Part shown: piece by piece, positions 1-8,304 of the stretch
How the letters are laid out: every line of letters starts with the position of its first letter
Position numbering within the stretch: the first letter of the stretch is position 1
DNA from: Candidatus Latescibacteria bacterium 4484_7
Lineage (GTDB): Bacteria > Krumholzibacteriota > Krumholzibacteriia > Krumholzibacteriales > Krumholzibacteriaceae
Reading direction: 5' to 3'
NCBI GenBank assembly: GCA_002085285.1
Contig: NATK01000024.1
Location: forward strand, 1 to 11,699
Length of the DNA: 11,699 bases
Position numbers and translations under genes: made by a program
The notes under the pieces: generated by a model
What the model was told of the DNA's origin: nothing
Database searches by the model: none
Seen by the model: the letters and a program-made list of their open reading frames with translations, nothing else

Positions 1-564
1 CACAAAGAAAAAGGGAAAACTTCGAAAAAGGAGCTCCTCGATCTTATTCAGCATAAGAATGAATTGCTCCAGAAGATGGAAGATGAAATTAAGCAGCTTG
101 GTAATGATTTGAAAAATAAAGAGGATAGGCTGCTGAGGCTCGCCGCCGAGTTTGAAAATTTCCGCAAGAGGAACAAAAGGGAATGGGAATTGCAAAAACA
201 GCAGGCGAATGCGGATCTGATTAGGGAACTGCTCGGAGTCTTGGATGATTTTCATAGAGCATTTGAGAACAGGGTAGGCGAGGACGATCATTTTACCAGT
301 GGAGTGAGACTGATCTTCTCGAGACTCATGGATATTCTATCGAAATACGGTGTAGAGGAAATAGATGCGGTTGGCAAGCGATTCGATCCAAGGTTTCACG
401 AAGCATTCGGGGAGATTGATTCGGAGGAAATCGACGAGGGAAATATTGCTCAGGTGATTCAGAGAGGCTATCTGCTCAACGGGCAGGTCTTGAGGCCTGC
501 CAGGGTTCTTATCGCAAGAAAGAGAAAAGAACCGGAAGAGCATGCCGAAGATATGGGGAAATGA
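1..564 (+). CDS. grpE: GrpE nucleotide exchange factor of DnaK (5' partial)
   Basis: GrpE is the cytoplasmic nucleotide-exchange factor that releases ADP from DnaK and so resets the chaperone cycle. The frame is open from base 1 with no stop, so the gene starts upstream. A TTG at 64 and later internal start codons are not the true start, because the Lys/Glu-rich N-terminal helix typical of the family already runs through the first 20 codons. The visible 187 residues show the long coiled-coil helix with the family signature RLAAEFENFRKR, then the four-helix region, then the C-terminal beta domain with FDPRFHEAFGEID and QRGYLLNGQVLRPARVLIARK-like sequence, the most conserved part of GrpE. The TGA stop lies 18 nt before the dnaK ATG, so the two are co-transcribed. 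An hrcA repressor gene often precedes grpE, but that region is outside the window. The identification is secure; the exact start is unknown. Confidence 0.96.
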   Translation, partial: HKEKGKTSKKELLDLIQHKNELLQKMEDEIKQLGNDLKNKEDRLLRLAAEFENFRKRNKREWELQKQQANADLIRELLGVLDDFHRAFENRVGEDDHFTSGVRLIFSRLMDILSKYGVEEIDAVGKRFDPRFHEAFGEIDSEEIDEGNIAQVIQRGYLLNGQVLRPARVLIARKRKEPEEHAEDMGK

Positions 565-570
565 TAGAAA

Positions 571-575
571 AGGAG
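571..575 (+). promoter_or_regulatory. dnaK ribosome binding site
   Basis: AGGAG lies 7 nt upstream of the ATG at 583 and only 4 nt upstream of the overlapping TTG at 580. This spacing favours the ATG as the dnaK start. The resulting N-terminus [14 protein letters not shown] is also the canonical one for DnaK. Confidence 0.75.
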
Positions 576-582
576 CTTATTG

Positions 583-2412
583 ATGGGTAAGATAATAGGA
601 ATTGATCTCGGTACGACTAATTCCTGTGTAGCTGTTATCGAAGGAGGAGAGCCTGTCATCATACCGAATGCAGAAGGCAATAGAACGACGTCGTCGGTGG
701 TGGCTTTGGCTAAAAACAACGAAAGGCTCGTCGGGCAGTTGGCGAAGAGACAGGCCATAACGAATCCCGAAAACACCGTTTACTCGATAAAGCGTTTCAT
801 AGGTAGGCGATTCACTGAAGCGAAGGATGAGATCGCTAAGGTTACTTACAATATCAAAAAGGGCAAAAACGATGAGATCCTCGTGGAGCTCAAGGATAAG
901 AGTTATCAGCCCCCCGAGATATCGGCGATGATACTTCGTGCGATGAAGTCGTTTGCCGAGGATTATCTAGGTGAGAAGGTCAAGAAGGCTGTTATCACAG
1001 TCCCCGCGTATTTCAACGATGCCCAGAGGCAGGCTACCAAGGATGCTGGCAGTATTGCAGGCCTCGAGGTCATGCGGATAGTGAACGAACCGACGGCTGC
1101 TGCTCTGGCCTACGGGCTCGACAAGGAAAAGGTGGGAAATGTGGCCGTCTACGACTTTGGCGGCGGCACCTTCGATATATCGATTCTCGAGCTGAGCAAC
1201 GGAGTGTATCAGGTGAAGGCGACGAGTGGCGATACGATGCTCGGGGGCGATGATTTGGACAGGGTGATAGTTCAATGGATCATAGAAAACTTCAAAGAAA
1301 GCGAAGGGATAGATCTCTCGACTGACAAGACCGCCGTTCAAAGGATCAATGAAGCTGCTGAAAAGGCTAAGTGCGAGTTAAGCACGATGCATGAAACCAA
1401 TATAAATCTGCCGTTCATATATGCGGATGACAGTGGGCCGAAGCATCTCGACATCGTCCTGACGAGAGCCGAGATGGAGAAGCTCATACTTCCGTTGATT
1501 CAGCGAACCCTGGAGCCTTGCAAGATGGCTCTCGCCGATGCTCATCTGTCGGTGAACGATATCGACGAAGTCATCCTCGTCGGCGGCACTACGAGAGTCC
1601 CTGCGGTGCGGAGATTCGTGAAGGAGTTCTTCCATAAGGAGCCTAACAAGGGTGTAAATCCGGATGAGGTCGTTGCAATGGGAGCAGCGATACAGGGCGG
1701 CATTCTCTCGGGTGAGCTCGAAGAAGTCCTGTTGCTCGATGTGACTCCTCTGAGCCTTGGGATAGAGACGCTCGGTGGAGTGATGACCAAGCTTATCGAG
1801 AGAAACACCACCGTTCCCTGCGGGAAAAGTCAGGTTTTCTCCACGGCGACGGACAATCAACCTGCAGTGAGCATTCATGTTCTCCAGGGTGAAAGGGAAC
1901 TGGCCAAGGACAACAGGACTCTTGCAAGGTTCGACCTCGTAGGTATTCCTCCTGCACCGAGAGGGGTACCGCAGATCGAAGTTGCTTTCGATATCGATGC
2001 GAACGGCATAGTGCATGTTTCGGCGAAAGACCTCGGCACGGGAAAGGAACAGAAGATACAGGTCAAGGTTTCTAGCGGGTTGTCGCAGGATGAGATCGAT
2101 AGGATGGTGAAGGATGCCGAGGAACATGCCGAGGAGGACATGAAGAAGAGGGAAGCCGTGAAGATAAGAAACGAGGCGGAGATTCTAATATACTCAACGG
2201 AGCAGACCCTGGCCGAGCATTCCGATACAATCGACAAATCGGATGTCGATGAGATAAAGGCGGCTCTCGAAGATCTAAAAGACATGTTGAAAGACGGGAA
2301 TGCGGATCTGGATGAGATAAAAAAAGCTACCGAAAATCTCTCAACTTCTGTATACAAGATAGCTGAGCTCATGTATAATGTGGGTGGTGATTCGAGTTAT
2401 ATCGATAAATAG
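583..2412 (+). CDS. dnaK: Chaperone DnaK (Hsp70)
   Basis: DnaK is the ATP-dependent Hsp70 that binds exposed hydrophobic peptides, working with DnaJ and GrpE in the cytoplasm. From ATG 583 it has 609 residues. The actin-like ATPase domain shows phosphate-1 motif [10 protein letters not shown] near residues 5-14, the catalytic lysine K70 in YSIKRFIG, phosphate-2 motif YDFGGGTFD at 190-198 with T196 equivalent to E. coli T199, and a [14 protein letters not shown] adenosine motif. The interdomain linker is [12 protein letters not shown], with LLLD at 383-386. A beta-sandwich substrate domain and a helical lid follow. It lies 18 nt after grpE and 35 nt before dnaJ, consistent with one heat-shock operon. 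It is odd in ending a few residues after the lid ([11 protein letters not shown]). E. coli DnaK is 638 residues and ends in a disordered tail with an acidic EEV-type motif, which is absent here. Confidence 0.98.
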   Translation: MGKIIGIDLGTTNSCVAVIEGGEPVIIPNAEGNRTTSSVVALAKNNERLVGQLAKRQAITNPENTVYSIKRFIGRRFTEAKDEIAKVTYNIKKGKNDEILVELKDKSYQPPEISAMILRAMKSFAEDYLGEKVKKAVITVPAYFNDAQRQATKDAGSIAGLEVMRIVNEPTAAALAYGLDKEKVGNVAVYDFGGGTFDISILELSNGVYQVKATSGDTMLGGDDLDRVIVQWIIENFKESEGIDLSTDKTAVQRINEAAEKAKCELSTMHETNINLPFIYADDSGPKHLDIVLTRAEMEKLILPLIQRTLEPCKMALADAHLSVNDIDEVILVGGTTRVPAVRRFVKEFFHKEPNKGVNPDEVVAMGAAIQGGILSGELEEVLLLDVTPLSLGIETLGGVMTKLIERNTTVPCGKSQVFSTATDNQPAVSIHVLQGERELAKDNRTLARFDLVGIPPAPRGVPQIEVAFDIDANGIVHVSAKDLGTGKEQKIQVKVSSGLSQDEIDRMVKDAEEHAEEDMKKREAVKIRNEAEILIYSTEQTLAEHSDTIDKSDVDEIKAALEDLKDMLKDGNADLDEIKKATENLSTSVYKIAELMYNVGGDSSYIDK

Positions 2413-2441
2413 TTTCTTGTAGTTTTATTCGGTGAGTATAG

Positions 2442-3602
<1,161 letters not shown>

Positions 3603-3614
3603 TGATTTTTTCTT

Positions 3615-4346
3615 ATGTCTGAGAAGCAATTTTTTATTCTCAAAGACGAACCGGCATCCGACGGAAGCGTGGTCCTGAGCGGCTCTGAGTTTCATCATAT
3701 GACCAGAGTGGGAAGAATGAATTGCGGGGATACGGTCTATCTGCTCGATGGCCTCGGCACGACCTTCAAGGGTGTGATAATGGAATTGAGGAAGGACAGC
3801 GCCCTCATCGATATTACAGAGAGGTTCCGCGAAGATGAAATGCCCCGATTCGATATAGCCATAGGGGTGATTAAGGCTCAAAGGATGGATATGGCGGTGG
3901 AGAAGGTCACCGAGCTCGGAGTAAGCGGCATCATTCCTCTCATTTCTTCGAGGAGCGTGTGGAAGGGCGATGATGTTAAAAAGAGGCAGAAGAGGGATCG
4001 CCTCGAAAGAAAGGTGGCTGCCGCTTGCAAGCAGTCAGGTAGAGCATTTTTTCCTGAGGTTCATCCATTGACAAGCTTTGATTCCTTGATCGAAATGGCA
4101 TCTCGATACGACACCGTCTTACTTGCCGATGACGAGGGGGAGTCTCCCGATATCGATATAGATCTCTCGCATTCCGTTCTTGGCATCGTCGGCCCGGAAG
4201 GTGGTTTCTCGGAGTCAGAGAGGGATGCTCTTCTGCAGGCCGGGGCTTATACCGTTTGGTTGAGCCGCAAACGCCTCCGCACCGAGACTGCCTCGATTTG
4301 TCTGGCATTTCTCGTTCGTCGCATGACAGCTGTCGAGAGAAAATAA
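3615..4346 (+). CDS. rsmE: 16S rRNA m3U1498 methyltransferase RsmE
   Basis: RsmE uses S-adenosylmethionine to methylate N3 of U1498 in 16S rRNA of the assembled small subunit. At 243 residues the length matches the family. The N-terminal PUA-like RNA-binding domain (about 1-75) contains the typical SEFHHMTRVGRM-type segment. The C-terminal SPOUT (trefoil-knot) domain shows VEKVTELGVSGIIPL, the knot motif GPEGGFS at 193-199, and the cofactor loop LSRKRLRTETA at 216-226. It begins 12 nt after the dnaJ stop with no recognisable Shine-Dalgarno in between, so translation probably depends on coupling to dnaJ. In many bacteria the L11 methyltransferase gene prmA lies between dnaJ and rsmE; it is absent here. 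rsmE appears to be the last gene of the chaperone operon. Confidence 0.93.
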   Translation: MSEKQFFILKDEPASDGSVVLSGSEFHHMTRVGRMNCGDTVYLLDGLGTTFKGVIMELRKDSALIDITERFREDEMPRFDIAIGVIKAQRMDMAVEKVTELGVSGIIPLISSRSVWKGDDVKKRQKRDRLERKVAAACKQSGRAFFPEVHPLTSFDSLIEMASRYDTVLLADDEGESPDIDIDLSHSVLGIVGPEGGFSESERDALLQAGAYTVWLSRKRLRTETASICLAFLVRRMTAVERK

Positions 4347-4348
4347 CA

Positions 4349-4375
4349 CTGACGCATTTGTTTGCAACAAATCAG
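4349..4375 (+). other. Hairpin just after rsmE, possible weak transcription end
   Basis: Three bases after the rsmE stop is a perfect 7-bp inverted repeat, ATTTGTT (4356-4362) and AACAAAT (4366-4372), with a TGC loop. It is flanked by CTG (4349-4351) and CAG (4373-4375), which could pair beyond a small bulge. No U-run follows directly; the nearest T-run is at 4412-4417. It may mark the 3' end of the chaperone transcript, but it is AT-rich and not a textbook intrinsic terminator. Confidence 0.3.
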
Positions 4376-4500
4376 GCGATATATCTGTATTGATTATATA
4401 GTTCTCGAACGTTTTTTGACCGCTGTGCTCAAATGAATATGGTTTGGCCTGCGATGCCGTCATCGGATCGAATGAACACATTGCTGCGCATGGAACGAAA

Positions 4501-4598
4501 GAGACGGATTGTCCCTTGGCCTGTTCCTATTCCGGGAGGGAAAGGGAGATACGTCGTAACCCCTGATAATAAGGGGGCACCTTGTCCATTCCTGTTCC
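4501..4598 (-). repeat. Two-copy REP-like element (repeat head plus palindrome)
   Basis: Read on the minus strand, two units share a head sequence. GGAACAGGAATGGACAAGG (4598-4580) and GGAATAGGAACAGGCCAAGG (4533-4514) match at about 16 of 20 positions with one gap. Each head is followed closely by a small inverted repeat: CCCCT-loop-AGGGG at 4561-4576 for the first, and GGGAC-AATCC-GTCTC at 4515-4501 for the second (5 bp including one G-T pair). A conserved head beside an imperfect hairpin resembles REP-type elements mobilised by TnpA-REP (RAYT) proteins. No transposase gene is present, and the family assignment is inference. Confidence 0.4.
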
Positions 4599-4619
4599 CG
4601 GTTGATTTATTAAGTAATA

Positions 4620-4648
4620 TTGACATGAATCTTACTGTGGATTAGAAT
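4620..4648 (+). promoter_or_regulatory. Sigma-70 promoter for the yqeY-cvpA-mutS2-dnaG-rpoD block
   Basis: A perfect -35 box TTGACA at 4620-4625 is followed, after exactly 17 nt, by TAGAAT at 4643-4648, which matches the -10 consensus at 5 of 6 positions. The surrounding DNA is AT-rich. A start point near 4655 would give a short leader of about 35 nt before the yqeY ATG. It should direct transcription by the housekeeping holoenzyme whose sigma subunit is encoded at the end of this block, so rpoD may be transcribed partly under its own product. Confidence 0.7.
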
Positions 4649-4673
4649 ATTTTATTATAAAATTAATACCTAT

Positions 4674-4680
4674 AGGGAGG
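4674..4680 (+). promoter_or_regulatory. yqeY ribosome binding site
   Basis: AGGGAGG at 4674-4680 is a strong Shine-Dalgarno match, 11 nt before the ATG at 4692. The spacing is slightly long. No alternative in-frame start codon lies between them, so the ATG stands. Confidence 0.6.
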
Positions 4681-4691
4681 TCTCATCGAAA

Positions 4692-5150
4692 ATGAATAAA
4701 ATATCGAAAAAGATAAACGGCGATATGAAAGAAGCGATGAAGGCAAGGGATAAGGAACGCTTGAGCACCTTGAGAATGCTTTTGAGCGAGTTGAAGAACG
4801 CCGAAATAGCAGAGAGGGGTGAGCTTTCTGAAGAAAAGGAGATGCAGGTTCTCTCGAGTTATGCAAGGAAACTCAAGGAATCGATAGCGGAATTCGAGAA
4901 GGGTGACAGGGATGATCTTGTAGCGAAGGAGAAGAAAGAGCTCGAGATCGTATTGTCTTATCTCCCGAAGCAGCTCACTGAAGATGAAATTTCTGCAGAG
5001 GTGGAGAAGGTTATAGCCGAGGTGGGTGCCGAAGGCCCCGGGGATGTGGGCAGTGTCATGAGGGAGATGATGAAGAGGTTCAGAGGGAGAGTGGACGGAA
5101 AGGTGGTCAACAGGTTGGCGCTCGATATGTTACGGAAAAAGGGCGATTAG
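4692..5150 (+). CDS. yqeY: GatB/YqeY domain protein
   Basis: A 152-residue stand-alone YqeY protein, related to the C-terminal tail domain of the GatB subunit of the tRNA-dependent amidotransferase. Its own role is not firmly known; an association with tRNA or aminoacylation is inferred from homology. The visible hallmarks are the N-terminal helical module with MKARDKERLSTLRMLLSELKNAEI, the KELEIVLSYLPKQLTEDEI segment that joins the two halves, and the C-terminal GPGDVGSVMREMMKRFRGRVDGKVVNRL segment. Length and order fit full-length family members. It is the first gene of the second block, behind a strong promoter, and ends 15 nt before cvpA. In many bacteria rpsU directly precedes yqeY; that gene is absent here. 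Confidence 0.92.
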   Translation: MNKISKKINGDMKEAMKARDKERLSTLRMLLSELKNAEIAERGELSEEKEMQVLSSYARKLKESIAEFEKGDRDDLVAKEKKELEIVLSYLPKQLTEDEISAEVEKVIAEVGAEGPGDVGSVMREMMKRFRGRVDGKVVNRLALDMLRKKGD

Positions 5151-5165
5151 AAAAGCAGGTTCAAT

Positions 5166-5732
5166 ATGGATGCATGGATAAACATAGCTATTCTGGTGAC
5201 AATCGGGATCTTTTTCATATCCGGTATGCGCAGGGGCTTGATCCGTCAGATGATGGATGTAGTTGGAATAATCGTTGCCTTCGTTGGCGGCTTCTACTTC
5301 GCACACTATCTCGCTCTATACTTAGAGCAACACCTTTCCCTCAATTACAAGATATCGCTCGCCGTTTCTGCAATAGCGATCTTCGTCGGGATAATAGTGC
5401 TGTTTAGATTCTTCGGCCTTGTTCTACAAAAGTTCGCCAACATCACGCTCCTTGGAGCCGTCGACAGGCTGGGAGGGGGAATCTTCGGATTGTTCAAGGG
5501 AGCGCTGCTGGTAAGTCTCATTCTCGTTCTTATCTTCAGCCTTCCCTTTCCTAATGATTTCAAGGACACATTGAACAAGAATCGCCTCTCATCGGCTCTT
5601 TATCCCGTCTTGCCGGGTGTATTCGACTTCGTTCTAAAGCACACTCCTGGCGGGCTCGATTTTGATAAGAATATTCTCAGGGAAAGAAGAGTCCCCGATT
5701 TTCAACACAAGCCGGCCGCAGACGAGGTTTGA
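5166..5732 (+). CDS. CvpA family inner-membrane protein
   Basis: A 188-residue membrane protein of the CvpA family. In E. coli CvpA is linked to colicin V production, but a molecular function is not established. Four hydrophobic segments are visible at about residues 5-21, 32-51, 63-80 and 104-124. Basic residues RRGLIRQ follow the first segment, as is usual in the family, and the conserved GAVDRLGGGIFGLFKG motif lies at 97-112, leading into the fourth segment. A polar tail of about 60 residues follows and is predicted non-membrane. The ribosome binding site is weak (AGCAGG at 5154-5159). It sits 15 nt after yqeY and 95 nt before mutS2, a common arrangement of these families. I omit a symbol because family members vary widely. 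Confidence 0.87.
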   Translation: MDAWINIAILVTIGIFFISGMRRGLIRQMMDVVGIIVAFVGGFYFAHYLALYLEQHLSLNYKISLAVSAIAIFVGIIVLFRFFGLVLQKFANITLLGAVDRLGGGIFGLFKGALLVSLILVLIFSLPFPNDFKDTLNKNRLSSALYPVLPGVFDFVLKHTPGGLDFDKNILRERRVPDFQHKPAADEV

Positions 5733-5756
5733 ACCATCACCTGCAACATTTCAGGA

Positions 5757-5784
5757 TTGAAGTTTGACTTTTTCCGATTATATT
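5757..5784 (+). promoter_or_regulatory. Possible internal promoter before mutS2
   Basis: In the 95-nt gap after cvpA, TTGAAG (5757-5762) and TATATT (5779-5784) are separated by 16 nt and match the sigma-70 consensus at 4 and 5 of 6 positions. The gap is T-rich and is the largest clear spacing inside the second block, so a secondary start for mutS2-dnaG-rpoD is plausible. The evidence is motif similarity only. Confidence 0.3.
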
Positions 5785-5827
5785 TCTTTCGAGGATTTTA
5801 TTTGCGTGGGGGAAATTCAGGAAAGCA

Positions 5828-8203
5828 ATGCAGGTAGAAGAGTATAAAAACGCTGTTGAGAAGCTCGAGTTCGGACAGATCCTCGAGATGACCGCCTCGT
5901 TCGCTCAGAGTAAGAATTCGAAGTCGAAGATCCTTTCTCTTTCTTTGCTTAATGACGAGAAAGTGATCGAGCGCTCCCAAAGCGAGATCGAAGAGCTGTG
6001 CCGCCTAAATGACAGAGGGGAAACCATACCCATATCGGGATGGAAAGACAGTTCCGACGTATTGAGGCGCCTCTCGACAGAAGGGTTGATGTTGAGTTGC
6101 GAAGAGCTTGTGATTGTGGCATCGGCTGAAAAGTATGCAGAAGAGGTGAAGAAGTTCCTCTCTTCAAGGACCGAAGTGCTGACAATCGTATCCGATTACT
6201 CCGAAGGACTGTCCATAAACGAAAATGTGATAAAGGAGATCACGTCGGCGGTAGGGGACGATTTCACCGTCGTCGACCGGGCGAGCCCGAGGCTTTCGAG
6301 GATAAGGAACGAGATCTATCGCATTCGCAAACACCTCAGAGAAGGTTTCAACCGCTTCATCTCGGAAGTTGGTAAGGGCGGGGGCTACGAGTTTGTTACC
6401 CTGAGGGGCGAGAGGTACGTCGTCTCTATGCCTATCTCCGATGCAAGGAAGGTAAACGGTGTAATACACGAGAGCAGTGCGAGCGGTGCTTCGCTTTTTA
6501 TCGAGCCTCTCGAATTTGTGGAGGACAACAACAGGCTTGAGAGGTTGCTCAACGAAGAGAAGCAGGAAGTGGACAAGATTCTTCGTGAATTGACCGATCT
6601 CGTATACCGTTCCCGTGATTCTCTTCTCGCAAACCAGAACATCCTGATAACCCTCGATGTGTTGTCCGCCAAGCTGAAGCTTGCACTGAGGTTCCGTTGT
6701 GTAAAACCTATGCACAGCACTGACGGTAGAATGGTCTTGAGAGGTGCAAGGCACCCTCTTCTCGAGATGCGTTTTTCTGCATCGGGCGATGACGGAGAGG
6801 TCGTGCCTCTTGACATCGATTTCGGCAGCGACTTGAAGGTTGTCGTGATCTCGGGCCCGAATGCTGGAGGCAAAACTGTCGCCCTCAAGACGATCGGTCT
6901 CGCCGTACTAATGGACAGGGTCGGTCTTCTCGTCCCCTGTATGGAGGATACGATAATACCTGCTTATAGAAGTGTGCTTGTCGATATCGGTGACAATCAA
7001 TCGATCGAGAATTCCTTGAGCACCTTCTCTTCCCGCATAGAAGGATTGAAGACGATCCTCGAAAGCACGGATATTGACTCGTTGGTGCTCATAGACGAGA
7101 TTGGTGACGGAACGGATCCGATAGAGGGAGCTGCAATAGCTGAAGCAGTGCTCGAAAAGCTCGCCGGAAACACAGGAAGGGTGATAGTAACTACTCATTT
7201 GAGTTCACTAAAGGGTTGGGCTCATACCACTCCGTATGCGGAAAATGCTACAATGGAGTTCGATGTGGAGGATCTCGAGCCCCTCTATAGGTTCAGGTTG
7301 GGGGTGCCGGGTAGGAGTTGGGGTATAGATATGGCGTGGCGTCTTGGATTGGATAAGGGGATCGTCGAAACGGCGAGGTCTAGAATGGAGAGCGAACACG
7401 TCAGGTTGGAGCAGTTGATAGCTCACCTTGAAGAGACTGAGAGGATCTTAGAAGAGGAGATGAGCGGGGTAAGGGACAAGGAGAAGAGGCTCGATGAGCT
7501 CACGGCGAAATTTGAGGAAAAACTCGACGAGTTGAAGCAAAACAGAGAATTCCTTGTTGATGAGGCGAAGAGGAAGGCTCTGGAAATCGTGACTTCGACC
7601 AGACGGGAGATGGAACGCCTGGTCAAAGAAATCAGGACGACCCGGGCCGAGCATGAATCGGTGAAAAAGGCAAAGAAGAAAATGGATAGACTGGCCAAGG
7701 ATCTTTCCAGCTCTCTCGTCCGTAAAGAGAAAGGGCCGGAGCTCAGACGGGAAGACGTAGGTATCGGGATGTGGCTTTACGTGAAGAGTCTAAATAAGGA
7801 TGGCAAGGTGACCTCTGTAAGCGATACTGGCAGGGTATTTCTGGAGCTTGACGGGGGGCTAAAGGTAGAAACATCGATGGAGGATCTGTCGTTTTCAAGT
7901 AGAGAGCACGACTTGGCCAAAAAAGCCAGGTCGGTCTGGTCCATTGAGGCCGATTCACAGATCAGCGACACATTGATGATAAGAGGGATGGAAAGGATGG
8001 AGGCTCTCGAGCTCGTCGACAAGTTCATAGACAGGGCAGTTTTGAGCGGGCTGAATCGCGTCGTCATCATTCACGGTAAGGGTAAGGGAATACTCAAGAG
8101 AGCCGTCTATGATATGCTTCGCACAGACAGCAGGGTGGCTGACATTCACCCAGGCGAACCTACCAGGGGCGGAGATGGTTTTGCCGTAGTCGAGTTGAAA
8201 TAA
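5828..8203 (+). CDS. mutS2: MutS2 family ATPase with C-terminal Smr domain
   Basis: MutS2 proteins lack the mismatch-recognition domain of MutS. They have been linked to suppression of recombination through branched DNA and, in Bacillus, to resolving collided ribosomes. The 791-residue length is typical. The N-terminal core/clamp region covers about 1-310 with the motif ESSASGASLFIEPLEFV. The ATPase domain has Walker A GPNAGGKT at 343-350, Walker B LVLIDEIGDGTDP at 419-431 and the TTH switch ending at H457. A long charged coiled coil spans about 510-650, followed by a KOW-like beta segment (EDVGIGMWLYVKSLNKDGKV, about 641-690). The Smr domain (about 712-791) has HGKGKG at 749-754 and ends GGDGFAVVELK. 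The usual LDLR motif reads LMIR at 716-719, so nuclease activity may be altered. AGGA at 5819-5822 supports ATG 5828. Confidence 0.96.
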   Translation: MQVEEYKNAVEKLEFGQILEMTASFAQSKNSKSKILSLSLLNDEKVIERSQSEIEELCRLNDRGETIPISGWKDSSDVLRRLSTEGLMLSCEELVIVASAEKYAEEVKKFLSSRTEVLTIVSDYSEGLSINENVIKEITSAVGDDFTVVDRASPRLSRIRNEIYRIRKHLREGFNRFISEVGKGGGYEFVTLRGERYVVSMPISDARKVNGVIHESSASGASLFIEPLEFVEDNNRLERLLNEEKQEVDKILRELTDLVYRSRDSLLANQNILITLDVLSAKLKLALRFRCVKPMHSTDGRMVLRGARHPLLEMRFSASGDDGEVVPLDIDFGSDLKVVVISGPNAGGKTVALKTIGLAVLMDRVGLLVPCMEDTIIPAYRSVLVDIGDNQSIENSLSTFSSRIEGLKTILESTDIDSLVLIDEIGDGTDPIEGAAIAEAVLEKLAGNTGRVIVTTHLSSLKGWAHTTPYAENATMEFDVEDLEPLYRFRLGVPGRSWGIDMAWRLGLDKGIVETARSRMESEHVRLEQLIAHLEETERILEEEMSGVRDKEKRLDELTAKFEEKLDELKQNREFLVDEAKRKALEIVTSTRREMERLVKEIRTTRAEHESVKKAKKKMDRLAKDLSSSLVRKEKGPELRREDVGIGMWLYVKSLNKDGKVTSVSDTGRVFLELDGGLKVETSMEDLSFSSREHDLAKKARSVWSIEADSQISDTLMIRGMERMEALELVDKFIDRAVLSGLNRVVIIHGKGKGILKRAVYDMLRTDSRVADIHPGEPTRGGDGFAVVELK

Positions 8204-8211
8204 TCTTGGAT

Positions 8212-8304
8212 ATGGAATGGTTGGCGGAAACGAGGGGCATACCCGTAAGCAAACTCTGTGTTGCTGCCGTTATAGAAGCTGCTTATAGAAGGACTTATCG
8301 ATGA
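8212..8304 (+). CDS. Possible 30-residue ORF coupled to dnaG (hypothetical)
   Basis: Between mutS2 and dnaG an open frame starts at ATG 8212 (an upstream TTG at 8206 is also in frame) and ends with TGA at 8302-8304. That stop overlaps the dnaG ATG as ATGA, a classical translational-coupling arrangement. The product would begin MEWLAETRGIPVSKL and end in a short Ala-rich helix with a basic YRRTYR tail. I do not recognise it. There is no good Shine-Dalgarno upstream; the only one nearby (AAGGA, 8289-8293) serves dnaG. It could be a leader peptide, a remnant of a larger gene, or chance. Chance cannot be excluded for 30 codons. Confidence 0.25.
   Translation: MEWLAETRGIPVSKLCVAAVIEAAYRRTYR

Larger units (their letters stand above)
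4347..4691. other. 345-nt intergenic region between the chaperone and primase/sigma blocks
   Basis: This is the only long non-coding stretch in the window. From left to right it holds a small hairpin after rsmE, an AT-rich segment with a T-run at 4412-4417, a weak palindrome CGATG-CCGT-CATCG at 4452-4465, two copies of a 19-20 nt repeat (4514-4533 and 4580-4598) each beside a palindrome, then an AT-rich promoter and leader for yqeY. Open frames of 70 codons (+, 4433-4645) and 65 codons (-, 4429-4626) cross it. They lack good ribosome binding sites, and their similar Pro/Gly-rich segments come from the DNA repeat, so I do not call them genes. I see no ribosomal protein S21 or MtaB remnant. Confidence 0.8.

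Noticed and set aside
580..582. TTG as the dnaK start codon
   Set aside because: It is only 4 nt from the Shine-Dalgarno. The ATG at 583 has better spacing and gives the canonical DnaK N-terminus.
1378..2127. 249-codon minus-strand open frame opposite dnaK
   Set aside because: It lies wholly within the conserved dnaK coding sequence on the opposite strand, has low-complexity composition and no start signal.
4400..4420. Possible intrinsic terminator GTTCTCGAAC followed by a T-run
   Set aside because: The stem would be at most 3-4 bp with an impossible or tiny loop, too weak to call a terminator.
4416..4443. Second promoter candidate TTGACC with TATGGT
   Set aside because: The -10 matches only 4 of 6 positions, and no transcript unit downstream needs it given the much better promoter at 4620-4648.
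4429..4626. 65-codon minus-strand ORF with two GQG-containing segments
   Set aside because: The apparent internal peptide repeat is the translation of the two REP-like DNA units, with no start signal or recognisable fold.
4433..4645. 70-codon + strand ORF in the intergenic region
   Set aside because: There is no ribosome binding site, its Pro-rich duplicated segments derive from the DNA repeats, and it runs through the -35 and into the -10 region of the yqeY promoter. It does not resemble ribosomal protein S21.
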